Positions 44,373 through 54,527 of a DNA stretch of 64,000 nt are shown piece after piece. The position numbers and the translations under genes were made by a program. Below the pieces are notes generated by a model. It ran no database searches. It was not told the DNA's origin and was given only the letters and a program-made list of their open reading frames with translations. Every line of letters begins with the position of its first letter. Position 1 is the stretch's first letter. Source of the DNA: Anthostomella pinea (Eukaryota; Ascomycota; Sordariomycetes; Xylariales; Xylariaceae); assembly GCA_963556695.1 (NCBI GenBank), contig CAUWAG010000018.1, positions 2,046,001-2,110,000 of the forward strand, written 5' to 3'.

Positions 44373-45240
44373 CTGTGGGGGCTTACTCAGTAAAGAGTGA
44401 ACTTTCATAAGAAACGGTGTTCGTGTTTGAGTTGAATTGCCAACGGAGAATCTGCCAGGTTTCAACTGTTCCAGGTAACTTATTGGCCCATCATAGCAGC
44501 CCATGAATACGTGGGACTGTCGTGACTGTTCCGAGTCGAGCAGTCTCATCAGGTCCACGGGCCGTGTTAGAGCGCCCTCATTCTTGCAGGGGTTAATCGA
44601 GCCAATCACAACTCCACGCAGGTTGCATAGCAGGTCTAGGTGGTGACTCCGCCTTTTCCAGGCAAACTTTTACCAATCCACACGGACCACCTGCTCAGAC
44701 CTCTAAGCATGATTGGCTTCCCCGCGTTCCTGGAGCCAATGAAACAGCAGGTTGTCCCTGTGGATTGGTACAGGTATGCCTGGAAAATGCGGTATGCAGG
44801 ACACATCAGGAATAAACCCCCTGTTCCCGCATCTTTGAGCAACCCGAGTACTCAGCCTCTCCCTGATGGGTCCTGGCTGACACGCCGCGGCCACGGCTTC
44901 ATTGTTCGGATATCTCGGACGGCCGACCAGCACACGGGGATAATGATTATCGACAGCACCCAGATCAACGGAGCCAAGAAAGACAGTTGAGGCAACGGCC
45001 ATTACTATGGAATTGCCGTTACGCGTGAAAGTCCCCATCGGTCTGTTCAGATTATCGATGTACTTTCTCGACATAGAGGTATGGGTCTGCTCCATCAACA
45101 CCAAGGCTATTGCCATATTAAAGTCTTATACAAGGCACTTCTTTATCCCTGGCCTGGCAGACTGGGACCGAGCTATCATTATGTGTTGTTTCAAAAAGCG
45201 GTGTTGCGTTCGCTCATTATGACCGGCTTGTTATGTTCCA
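44373..45240. other. Intergenic region with an unassigned minus-strand frame
   Basis: This is about 870 bp upstream of the kinase-like fragment. A minus-strand open frame at 45116-44703 (137 aa, MAIALVLMEQTHTSMSRKYI) has a protein-like composition but resembles no family I know, so I do not call it a gene. Confidence 0.4.
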
Positions 45241-45958
45241 CGGGTCTCTGAATTTTAAGGAAAATATATACTTTAATGGCAACTTTAAAAAGGAGTAGAG
45301 TATCACTTAAGTTTTGCAGGCGTGAATACACATATATACCGTGACTTCAGCTATTTTTAATCAACTTCGTGTAAGGTTGATCGCTTACGTATCCTTATTT
45401 TAAACTCATAATGCGCTGACAAGATATTCGCGACTGGTCGAAGTTAGCAAAGGGACGGAAGGTGATATTTACTTTAAAACTATAGCAAATAAAATCTAAT
45501 AAACTAGTAGGTTTTTAAAGTTGTTTTAAACTATTTTTACAGTGCTTTCCTATCGATAGCTAGTGTCACGGCGAGCGTACTGAGGAGCTGGGACATGGCC
45601 GGCAGCAAGCAGCTATTACTCTATTGACGAGAACATCAAGACTAGAGAGGAAAGGAAGAGAGAGAGAGATAGGTACAACGGGAGGTTGCCCCTTTAAGGA
45701 GATCCTCTGGTCAGATCCTTCCCTTATTGGGAAGTATCGGCTTGTCATGTGGGAAGGTCTGTGCAGGCCGTCACAGCTAGGGTAATAAATCGCATACTAT
45801 AATATTAGCCCTTATAACTTTATTAAATAAATGTATCACCCGTTTTTAAGGTAGCTACTACTTTCGTTTAATAAAAGGAATGGAGTGGTTAAAGGTCCAC
45901 GGATCCGTACAGGGTGGCTGTACTGCTTTTATAATCCTTTATTATCTAGCTGAACTGG
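45241..45958. other. AT-rich tract flanking the Tc1 element
   Basis: Much of this roughly 700-bp stretch is strikingly AT-rich (for example near 45235-45300, 45460-45540 and 45785-45880), with many TAA/TTA runs. This is unlike the gene-bearing flanks. No gene is visible. It may be older repeat sequence mutated by RIP, but no parent element can be recognised. Confidence 0.6.
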
Positions 45959-45984
45959 GTGGACAAAAGTCTCTGCCCGACCCA
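45959..45984 (+). repeat. Tc1 element left terminal inverted repeat
   Basis: It begins GTGGACAAAAGTCTCTGCCC and pairs with the reverse complement of 47271-47296. Of the three mismatches, two are C/T differences. Confidence 0.88.
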
Positions 45985-46060
45985 CCACAATCTCCTTCAG
46001 ATCAAAACAACGCGTCAATCACCCTTCGACTTCACCACTCTCTCAACACCGCAATTGATA

Positions 46061-47167
46061 ATGGATTTACGATCTTTTGAGGACGAATTAAGCGGTAATT
46101 GCGTCGCTAATGGCGAATTCACTTCAGAAGCTCGCTCGGCAATCGTGGCGGCGCAAATCGACGACAGAACGCATAGAGATGTTACAACCGCGTTTAAAAC
46201 GAAGCGCCTGAAAACCATCTCTGATATTACCACCAACTTTGAGGCCACTACTACACCGAAATCTGCCCCAAGGAGCGGTCGCCCACCCGTTTTGAATACT
46301 CGCCAACGCGCTCATGTGATCAAAAAGGCGAGAGAGCTCCCCAGGGCGACGTGACAGAAGATTCGAAACAAAGCCTGCGTTTTGTGCTCTCTCAAGACTA
46401 TCAAGAGGATATGTCACGCACACGGTCTCTAGAAGTGGCGCGCAGCGAAGCAAATCAAGCTCACAGATGAGGACGCTAAGAAGAGGCTCGCTTTTGCTAA
46501 TTATTATAGCACATTAGAGCGCCTGGAGGAATTATTGCGAGCTATGTTCTCAGACGAATGTACGGTCCAAAACTCATCCGATAATCTAGGCGATTGGGCC
46601 ATCCGATTCTCTTCAGAGCGGTACTGTTATGATCTCGTGAACGAGACGGATCACGGCAAATCTCGTATTTCGATAATGGTGTGGTCTATGATCTGGCTAC
46701 GCGGCAGAGAAGGAGGACTAGGCAAGTTGGTCTTCTGCCCACTCGATCCGGATGCTCCGCGCGGAGGAGTATCCGCAGAGTCATACAAATGGGTTCTTGA
46801 GGAAGGCCTGCTTCCGTTCTACGAGGCTGGAGATCCTTTTGTTCAAGATAACGCGAAAATTCACCTCACTGACGGTGTTCTGGAGTGGATAGAGGAGCAC
46901 GGCATCCACTGTATCGACTGGCCTCCTCACAGCCCCGATATGAACCCAATCGAGCACGTTTGGCGACTTCTGAAGAAGAACATACCTGAAATTGAGCCTG
47001 AATTTTCTGAATTGAAGGATAATATCCCCCATTATCGCTACGCACACAAGTTAATTGAGCAGGCGTGGTAAGAGATCGATCCGGAGCAGGTTCGGGCCTT
47101 GATGGAGTCACTGGAGGACCGAATAGCTGCAGTGAGGCGCGCCGGTGGTTGGTATACACATCATTGA
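46061..47167 (+). pseudogene. Tc1-type DDE transposase, three in-frame stops
   Basis: One frame runs from the ATG at 46061 (MDLRSFEDELSGNCV) to the stop at 47165-47167. An N-terminal helix-turn-helix region ends in the SGRPPVLNTRQRAHV linker typical of Tc1-like enzymes. The catalytic motifs are intact: SDECTVQ (first Asp), FVQDNAKIHLTD (second Asp) and PPHSPDMNPIEHVWRLLKK (Glu), which gives Tc1-like DDE spacing. In-frame stops occur at TGA 46352-46354, TAG 46430-46432 and TAA 47069-47071. Each can be explained by a C-to-T change (Arg CGA, Gln CAG, Gln CAA). That is the pattern expected of repeat-induced point mutation, although RIP itself is inferred. The transposase would cut and paste the element between TA sites. 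Confidence 0.9.
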
Positions 47168-47270
47168 CTTAGTTATTAAATACAATTTATTTGAGAATTC
47201 TATCACCAGAATTGGATGCGTTATGGTTCAATTGAGTTGGAGGGTATAATAGATGGAAGGGATAAAATTG

Positions 47271-47296
47271 GGGATCGGGCGGAGACTTTTGTCCAC
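47271..47296 (-). repeat. Tc1 element right terminal inverted repeat
   Basis: The reverse complement begins GTGGACAAAAGTCTCCGCCC, matching the left repeat. It closes the element just downstream of the transposase frame. Confidence 0.88.
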
Positions 47297-47986
47297 GCAT
47301 TGTAACGGTTTCGTAACCTTACCCTGCTTTTGTAACCACTAAGCATATATAACAATAAAGGAATATTCAACATATAATCAGTTATAACAACCACCCTGAT
47401 ACGATTTTATTTAGATTTAATACGCTGAATATGATACTGAGGATTCATCCCCCGAAACGACCACTGTACCAACCTCTGAAGCCCCTATTGCTCCAGCTAC
47501 CACAGCACCAGTACACCCCCTATTACAGCCCCTATCCATCCTTGTAGCCACTGCAGCCTCCGCTATTACTATCTACTGTACTAGCCACTGTACCAGTACC
47601 CATTTTCACAAACTTTGACTCAAACCAGCATGGGACTTTCTCACGGAATCCACAGGTGGCATGTAATCGGTGGTTGACAGCGACAGGACACTCAATATCA
47701 TGCCCGGCTCGATCCGGGCTGCGAAGCCTTTCGCTTCACCAAGCGATAGCTTTTGATCTGTGTCAAGCGCAACTTGCAGCACATGGTTCACGGGTTGAAT
47801 GGAGAAGATGCGGACGATGGTCGAAAATTTTACGAGTCGGTAACAGAACCGAATGCCTCGTTTGAATAAGTACACAAGATACGCCTGAATGAAATCCTAA
47901 GCCTGCCAAATCTGATCCCAACCAATAAGCCATGTCTCGAATAAGTGCAAAACTGCCTGACCTCGGAGTCCAGCTCCGTTGGGCAT
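47297..47986. other. AT-rich flank and unassigned sequence
   Basis: AT-rich sequence continues to about 47430. From about 47420 to 47590 one plus-strand frame is rich in Thr/Pro/Ala/Ser (YAEYDTEDSSPETTTVPTSE), which looks like a low-complexity protein remnant, perhaps from another element. A minus-strand frame at 47875-47606 (FKRGIRFCYRLVKFSTIVRI) is protein-like but lacks an ATG and has no recognisable family. Confidence 0.45.
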
Positions 47987-48573
47987 TCAGGTCTTCGGCT
48001 TGGGGGGTGCCGCCGGGACATACGTGGCCAAAGAAAAGCCAGCAGACTTGGATGGGGTCCAGACTCTTGGGTCATGAAAGCCGACATCGTACTTGGAATT
48101 ATCTCCTTCCGTATAGAAGGTCCGGATTCCCCCAGGTTTGGCCTTGCTCTTGGCCGACGCCCTGTATGTCGTTGTTTTCCCAGGGATCATGGGATGGTGA
48201 AGCCATTCCGTTGGCTTATTGCCAGTGGGATCGGGCTTTCCCGGCGTGGTAAGTGGCAAAGGCTCCGCATTCTTAAAGGGCGAAGGGTATTTGGCTCGAG
48301 CGGTCCTTTGGAGGGGTGCCTTTGCTTGCTGTGCTCGGACTTCTCTCGCGTAGATCCAGGCTTGAGAATTGGGGTCCCCCTCCTTCCATGGGATCCCGTC
48401 CATGTCGTACTAGAATGATATCAATATGCTGAGCATAGAAAGTCGGGGCCGTGATGGAGGATTCTACATACATAGGAGGAGTCTGTAGGCGTACGACGAG
48501 CGGGTGTGTAGCCGGGGGGTGCCGAGCCAGCGGCGGGGGTGTTGGTGTAGGCGGAGCCACTTGATTTGGGCAT
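47987..48573 (-). CDS. Small hypothetical protein
   Basis: The minus-strand exons 48573-48472 and 48409-47987 give 174 aa, joined at TAT|GTATGT and TTCTAG|TAC. The product begins MPKSSGSAYTNTPAAGSAPP. Its middle is GIPWKEGDPNSQAWIYAREV and RTFYTEGDNSKYDVGFHDPR, and it ends AATYVPAAPPKPKT-like at the C-terminus (read FSLATYVPAAPPKPKT). It is rich in Pro, Lys and Thr, with no signal peptide, membrane helix or known domain. The clean splice and open frames support a real gene, but nothing shows its role. It lies next to the Tc1 element and AT-rich tract, in an otherwise gene-poor part. Confidence 0.5.
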
Positions 48574-49859
48574 GGTGGAAGCGAAAAGAGGAAGGATCGC
48601 GTGGTTTGAGTGGTGGATAAAGCTTCAAAAGTGAAGAAGATGTGAAGTTGGGTAGGACGAAGCTTGTCTGGGTAGCATTTGTTCAGAGACTCGAAGACCG
48701 GCTGCCTCGTCCAACTTATATGTCCACTGATCAGGTTGAGCATGCAGGATACGCTCCTGAAGGGAAACTTGGAGCCTCTCTTGCCGCTGGCGATAGAAAG
48801 ACCATCGCACACTGCTCTGATTGTGCCATGGCTCAGGAACTGAAGCCCCTCACGCCGGCCGAGCCGAGGGCCACGGAACTTTTGCCTCGTGTCCAATCGT
48901 GCCTGTTCATTGATAGTTGAGAGACCGACGGCATTGCTCGAAGAGCCAACAGCACGTTTCAGTTACACGGCCCAGCAAGGGAAAAGACACTGGCGGTGCT
49001 ATTAGAACAGGGGAGAGAACCATGGTTTGAAGAAACCACCATGTGATATCCAGGTAGTTGACCCGAGGGAGTGGTTTTGGCGCCCAAACCGCGCTTACGG
49101 GTCTGACATGGTCACCGTTATCGCGGCGTGCTCAATTGCGCCCATGGAAAGAGGTCGATAGAAGGAAGGATCACCAACAGTTTGTTTCGAAAAGACTCCT
49201 GGCCCTTGGCGCTTCGTGGTCGCACGCGGTCATTCGGCGCAACAAAATAGGCGCCCACTGGCCGGACTGGAGCCAGGGCATGCGGGCTCGGGCCGTCTCC
49301 AAACTTTCCGGCTACGGGGAACGGGAATCTTCCCTCCTGGGTGCACAGCCCCGAAACCAGCATTGGGCCGCAGCGCAGCCTTGATTTTGATTGGCTGATG
49401 CAAGCTCCTAGGCGCTGGCGCGCTGCATGTGACACGCGGTTATTCGGGGGGCGCGACAGATAGCCGCCCATAGGCCCATAGGCACCTGACCCATCGCTGC
49501 ATGAGAATCCGATTCGTTCGGCCACGACTTTGGAATACCACAGCCTCACTCTTGACCCCTCTTTGCTATCGTGAGGCTGTGTTCCGTACATGAATGCCCT
49601 GCTCAACTTACTTAAGGGTTCTCTGTCGACTACCTTTTGGCTCGATCTGTCTGCTACCCCAAACTACCGCACACTTCAATCACCGTTCAAATCCCCGTAC
49701 CACCTTTTACGGTCCCTTTCACTGTTCTCACACCAAATTGCACAGTTCAATCACCGTTCTAATCCCCACGATCCCTTTCGCTGTTCTCGCCCCAAGTTGC
49801 TGAACACCCCAATCACCGTTCTAAGCCCTATACTACCTTTCACCAATTCAACAATCACA
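48574..49859. other. Divergent intergenic region
   Basis: This is about 1.3 kb between the small hypothetical gene (minus) and the DUF3632 gene (plus). ORFs here overlap on both strands and have no family support. The right end holds imperfect repeats in the probable 5' leader of the DUF3632 gene. Confidence 0.5.
49677..49825 (+). repeat. Imperfect tandem repeat (about 62-70 bp unit) in a 5' leader
   Basis: A CAATCACCGTTC core appears three times at about 49677, 49747 and 49810. Between copies are similar CCCTTTC-CTGTTCTC-CCCAA stretches. The array ends about 35 bp before the ATG of the DUF3632 gene, so it probably lies in its 5' UTR. Confidence 0.75.
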
Positions 49860-50894
49860 ATGGTCTCTCTCTTTCAATCTCTAGAAGCCGAAGACCTCCT
49901 CGAGGAAGAGAAGCCAATCTTCGACGTCCTGAAGGCGAGCCTCCACTACCCTTCCACACCCAACGTCTTGGCTCAGAGACTCGCAGACGATATTGTCTTC
50001 TTCTGCAGGTCGGCAAGGGAAGACGAGGATTATGAAGCGATCCTCACCCTGGTTTGGGACATGGCCTTCGATATGATCAGCTGTATTCCATCAGACCACG
50101 AGTGGCAGGATGTCTGGGTCAACGCTTTGGAATTTCTTCGGGTTCGCGAGGACCTGCCCCCCAGGGACGAGAATATGGTGAGCCAGAACGCTCCTTGAGT
50201 AGTCTTTGAGATGCTAATTCTGACTTGCCGTGACAAAGCCGGATGGGGTGTCATGGCACGAGCTTCCCTTGCTCCTAAGACAGCAGAGAGCACGTCTCGG
50301 TATGAATGGCCCCGATCGAGGCAACTGCCAGCTTTCGCTGGGAGCTTCTCACTGACTTGTCGATTGTCTACAGATAAGGCTTGCTTCGATGACCAAACCA
50401 AGTGGAGGAATCTGAACTCGTTCTCCGCCCGATTGTATGCTTCGGGCGTCACGGAAACATCCTGGTACCCTGTCGTGGAGCTTCGCGGCACGGTAGAGAA
50501 GTATGCAAGCAGCGCCAGTGTACCTGAGGCTGCGCTGTGGGTAGCGACAGAGTGGGTGATTCGCTGTCCGGACAGAATTTTCCGATTCCTGCAACAAGCC
50601 GATGAACCCGAAGGTGAGATGCCGGAAAGGGTGTGGGGGCTCGGCGATGCGTGGGCCGGCAAAGAGGACGTAGGACTGTTGAGCGTCGAGCGCTGGAATC
50701 TTTGGAAGAAGTGGTTCTCGGAGAAGAAAGAGAAACTCTCGGAGGCTGACAGTGGGACGGTCGACTCCGCCACTCTCGGGCGGGTTTCTGAAGCTCTGGA
50801 GAAGATGTGTGAGGCGGAAGAGAGGGCCAAGTGCGAGCCTACGACTGACGGCTCCAAGCATGAGGTCGACGAGCAAGACGTGCCTGCGATTTAG
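49860..50894 (+). CDS. DUF3632-family fungal protein
   Basis: The inferred exons 49860-50177, 50239-50299 and 50374-50894 give 299 aa, all in frame. The start encodes MVSLFQSLEAEDLLEEEKPI, directly after the leader repeats. The pattern matches the fungal DUF3632 family: an acidic N-terminus, DEDYEAILTLVWDMAFDMIS, PDGVSWHELPLLLRQQRARL, and then the central WRNLNSFSARLYASGVTE. It continues with SVPEAALWVATEWVI, equivalent to the family's ALWALREALE-type helix. The C-terminal third is charged and helical (WNLWKKWFSEKKEKLSEADS). The function of the family is unknown; it is common in filamentous fungi and often multi-copy. No signal peptide or membrane helix is seen. It ends about 130 bp before an FAD-oxidase remnant. 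Confidence 0.8.
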
Positions 50895-51020
50895 AGTCTG
50901 GGAGTCCTTCATGTACCAAAATGTCTTGCATTTCTTAACCAGTTCAGAACCCCCGCAGGTGCATTATTAGACCAGAGTTGCCCATGCAGGATAAGTTAAA
51001 GCCCGCTCCAACAGAAGCAT

Positions 51021-51240
51021 CATGCGCGTAAGCGGCCTTTCGTTCTTCTCACCACGGGAAAGCTTTATCAGCGACAACATCCTGAACTCCGAAGTCGTCT
51101 CCCCTCCGGCGCTATCGTGAGTCCGAACGCCAAGGAGCACGCCGACTTATGGACGGCACTGAAAGGAGGTTCAAACCATTTCGGAGTCATTACCCGCTTC
51201 GACCTCTTCACGTTCAAACAAAACCGATTCTAGATAGAAA
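51021..51240 (+). pseudogene. Fragment of an FAD-linked (BBE-like) oxidoreductase
   Basis: Two short pieces in different frames match the core of fungal FAD-linked oxidases (PF01565 type). The first is GLSFFSPRESFISDNILNSE followed by VV. The second is LPSGAIV, then ANAKEHADLWTALKGGSNHF-like sequence (here SPNAKEHADLWTALKGGSNH) and FGVITRFDL, ending FKQNRF at TAG 51232-51234, where the family has Trp. One base is lost between the pieces. Neither the FAD-anchoring His/Cys region upstream nor the substrate domain downstream remains, so about 75 residues of a roughly 500-residue enzyme are left. This is an old gene scrap rather than a short gene. Confidence 0.75.
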
Positions 51241-51539
51241 CTAGAGTTGCCAACATCTGGCAAGGAATCCGCCATGAAGGACCAGCTAAAATGCAGTGTT
51301 GTGACTGCTTGGTGGCTCCGATACTTACTTACTGGTCAAAATGCTCTGAATTGAGTAGTATAGGAGCACGTGGGCTGTGACAGATCAGTATACCCTCGGT
51401 GCTCCCACCCCACCGCTGTCATGATACCGTTTGAGACCAAGTGCTTAGATGGAAGCCAACACACGCTATATTACCAATTAGTCTAGAAGCCCGCCTCTCC
51501 CTTTGTGCCCGCTCTAATACTTTCTAGTTATGACCTGGC
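51241..51539. other. Sequence after the oxidase fragment
   Basis: These 300 bp lie between the oxidase fragment and the end of the S26-like gene. Nothing was recognised, although they may hold further decayed oxidase sequence. Confidence 0.4.
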
Positions 51540-52925
51540 TTACGTTGAAGTAGCCACGTCAATTTCTCCATTCAGGGGTTCCGCCCTTTGCTCCGTTTTC
51601 CTTTTACTGATAGTCTTACCATATACCAAATACACCGCACTCGCCAACCCCCAAACTACGATTACGACGAAACCTTCTCCCAACGCTTTCCTCGTTATTT
51701 CTTCTGGTGATTTCCCGCCATTGCCTGCTTGAAGCCCACTTGCCTGCTTACCAGCATCCTCACGAGTAATACTCGCAGGACGTGCAGCTTCTCCTTGGTT
51801 GCTCGTCGACGCTGTGCTGGGCTGGGTTGTGGGTTCAACGGCCTCACGGATGCGCTTCGTGGCTTCTCCCCAGACACGCAGCTGTGCGGCTCGCTTCTTC
51901 TTTGCCTTATTGATCTTGTCTGCTACGTCAGCGTTAGGCCGGAAGTTGAGCTTCCGGCCGGCCGCCTCCCATTTTCTTAGCAGGCTTTTGTCACGGACTA
52001 GAACATCTGGAGTCAGTGATTCGTGCCTTCTATAGGGTGGCTTGGGTTTTATGGGAGGCCTAATCTGTATACCGTGGCTTGATAGAAGGGGAGATGAATA
52101 GAAAAGAATGCTACTCACTTATCTTGTGACTGAGATCGTACTCCCACCACTTGATCTCTCCAAACATTTTGAAGGGGTAGATCATGGTCGTGTACCTTGA
52201 ATTCAAGAGCTCGAACGGTACGGGGCCAAACGTGTTGCTATCTGTGCTTTTTCCGGCACCAGCGTCGCCTTCCACCCAGACTTCGTTCGGGCCAAGCTTG
52301 ACAAGTGGAGAGGAAAGGTGGTTTCTCGTCACCACAACGTCCAGGAAGCGCTATGAGTCGCTTTCCGAGGCTCCCATCGGCGTCCATGGGATCTCTGTGA
52401 TGTTCATGTTAAATCCTACTTCATGCCATAGCCATGGATTGTGGGGTATACTTGAGTGAGATAATTATGCCTCGCTTGAGTTCAGAGACTGAGTTGATCT
52501 TGGTGTAGTAGCTGTAGAATCTACCGTTCCAGCTGTCTTTGGGGTTGAAGGTGGGCGCCATGGAGCTTCCCACTGATGCCGAAAACCAATTGTTACCCTT
52601 GGAGATGGCGTTCACGTGACGATTTGCCCATAGGATTATGCCACGCTCAGTCGAAAAGGGACACTGCATGCAAATTAGCACCCCAACATCCAAGCCGGAA
52701 CCTCAATCTCCCGCAGGAGACCACGAATACGTTATACATACAGTTCTCCTTGGCGAGCGACCAGATATAACGCGTTGGCGATTGGCCCTTCGTGAGGTGT
52801 TGGTGGTCTAAGAGGACTCCCAAGCGATCGAGTTCTTCCTTGGATCGCGGCGCCGGCTTAGGCTCCCTTGACGCCCTGGAAGCCCTCGGCAAATTCTTTA
52901 ACGACTTGGGCGGCCTGAGCTTCAT
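51540..52925 (-). pseudogene. IMP2-like mitochondrial inner-membrane protease (peptidase S26), disrupted
   Basis: Minus-strand pieces show a signal-peptidase-type enzyme. The catalytic Ser box FSASVGSSMAPTFNP lies near 52564. An intron (52451-52395) leads to SLKDPMDADGSLGKRLIALP, which carries the catalytic Lys. Near 52340 one base is missing, since VVVTRNHLSSPLVKLGPNEV and WVEGDAGAGKSTDSNTFGPV continue in another frame. After EYDLSHK the expected donor reads ATAAGT instead of GTAAGT. The last part, IRPPIKPKPPYRRHESLTPD, ends in a membrane helix (GFVVIVVWGLASAVYLVYGK) not usual for IMP2. The N-terminal stretch from 52925 (MKLRPPKSLKNLPRASRASR) is less certain. IMP2 normally removes presequences in the intermembrane space; an intact copy probably exists elsewhere. 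Confidence 0.7.
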
Positions 52926-53400
52926 CTTCGCGTCGAGCGTCTAGTCACATGATATACACGCAATAAGCGACATGCAGACTTCGAAAAAAGAAGGAGAGAT
53001 TCGCAGATGCGGGGCGACGTGAGGGGGGATGCGACATTACATCCCTTGCCAGCCTTATTTGCTTGCAGAAGGCAATACTGTACCTTGCAGGGCGGGCCGA
53101 GCTCTTGCAGCCGTGCAGGGGGGTTGGCAGAAAAGAAATGGTCAAGCCATCTGCCGTAGAAGCAATGGTGCGAAGCATGTCTTTCCTCTGATTATGGCCT
53201 GAGCAAGTTAACTTATGAGATGCAGACGGAGTACTCTACCGAACCTCGTACCGGTACCCAACCTCTGCAACCTTGCACACTTCAGGAGTCAAATCGCGTT
53301 TCCAAAGCTTTGGCTAGCCCGAGCGGGAGATCCAATCCGCGTCAGCCAGAACACCTACCAGCTGACGAAACATCCACCGGTTCAAGTCATGTCGTGCCGC
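52926..53400. other. Intergenic region
   Basis: These 475 bp lie between the S26-like gene start (minus) and the end of the DUF1996 gene (minus). No supported feature was seen. Confidence 0.5.
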
Positions 53401-54527
53401 TCACATGTCCATCGTCTGCCCCGGAAGCTCCGCAAGCCAACCGTCCGTATCTTCAACCACAGTCTTCTCTACCGCGCACTGATTCATATCAGCAACAGTC
53501 TGGGTCTCCAGGATCCCCTGTACCCCCGGACTTCCACAGCCGTGGAACATGCACGAATCGTTCATGGCGCGCTGCAGAGAGTCGCCCTTCCACCCAAACA
53601 CATAGTCAGCATGAGTCCCGTAGCCCTTGCTATCCATATACGACCACACAAAGGGCTGCGAGCCATCCTCCGGCCACATGTCTTGGAATGCGGTTGTATT
53701 CCACATCGTCTTGTACGCGAGCTGCGGCATGCGAACCGGGTGGGAGCTGGGACACGGACCAGCTTCGCGGAAAAGCCCGAGTGAGGTGTCGTACATGTGG
53801 GACTGGTGATCGGGGCTATCGAGGTTCTTGCCGTCCCAGCACGCCGGGAAATGGTGGATGGCCATTATACCGGCGGGACACGGTTTGCTGGGGAAGTCGG
53901 CAGTCTCATTGAACCGGGTAAGAATTGTCTCCAAGCAGGTGTATCGAAGCCCGAGGTTGGCTTCTGCGCCTTCTTGGGTTGTTGTCGGACTGCCGACTGT
54001 CATGCGGAACCCCTGAGATGTATTCAGTCCAAGCTCACTCTCATGACCAGCCAGGGATGCGGCTATCCGTTGTTGCCGGATCGGCATACAGCCAGGGGTG
54101 TGACACTTACGGGCTTGAAAGCGGTGATGGACATATTACCATTGGACTCCAAGTCCTTCTGGGAATAGTATATGGTCATGCCACCCTTGATGTTGGGTGC
54201 GTCCTGGCCCTCGGTGCCCAACTGAGCATTTGGGTACTGGGGCACACGCTTGTACGAGCCGTTCTCGTGCCTGAAGTACATCGCCGCGGTCCAGTAGTTG
54301 GAGAAGTCTTCGGTGTACGCACATGTCGTGCAGTTGCCCTGCTCGCCAATATCCCCTTCCATGGTCGCGTTGAAAGCATTCCCGCCGACTATCTGGTGGA
54401 CGTGGGCTGATGGGATGTTGCCAGGCTGGACGACAGGATCAAGACGCTGAATAGATACGGTCGAGCATCCGAATCGGATGGCAGCGTGGGAGAGCCCAGC
54501 TGGAAGCAATAGAGAGAGCCACTTCAT
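53401..54527 (-). CDS. Secreted DUF1996-domain protein
   Basis: The minus-strand exons 54527-54111 and 54012-53401 give 342 aa. A clear signal peptide (MKWLSLLLPAGLSHA, then AIRFGCS) precedes the DUF1996 domain. The domain shows DPVVQPGNIPSAHVHQIVGG, CTTCAYTEDFSNYWTAAMYF, MTIYYSQKDLESNGNMSITA and FKP. After a 98-nt intron it reads GFRMTVGSPTTTQEG, FPACWDGKNLDSPDHQSHMY and FVWSYMDSKGYGTHADYVFG. Conserved Cys and His residues suggest disulfides or metal binding. DUF1996 proteins are secreted or wall-associated in fungi, sometimes with WSC modules; no WSC domain or GPI signal is present. The biochemical role of the family is unknown. Confidence 0.88.

Larger units (their letters stand above)
45959..47296 (+). 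mobile_element. Tc1/mariner-type DNA transposon, defective
   Basis: An element of about 1.34 kb is bounded by inverted repeats of about 26 bp (45959-45984 and 47271-47296, 23 of 26 matching by eye) and holds a transposase reading frame with DDE-superfamily motifs. Size, repeats and motifs fit the Tc1/mariner superfamily. The TIRs may extend a little outward, since the true ends and the TA target duplication could not be fixed with confidence. The transposase has three stops, so the copy is non-autonomous. Confidence 0.88.

Noticed and set aside
44703..45116. 137-aa minus-strand frame as a gene
   Set aside because: Composition is plausible but there is no family match, no intron structure and no start context; kept only as an unassigned frame.
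45241..47430. Centromere or isochore boundary
   Set aside because: The AT-rich zone is only about 2 kb and is explained by a decayed transposon and its flanks.
53215..53912. Plus-strand frames of 189-230 aa opposite the DUF1996 gene
   Set aside because: They are antisense shadows of the well-supported minus-strand gene.
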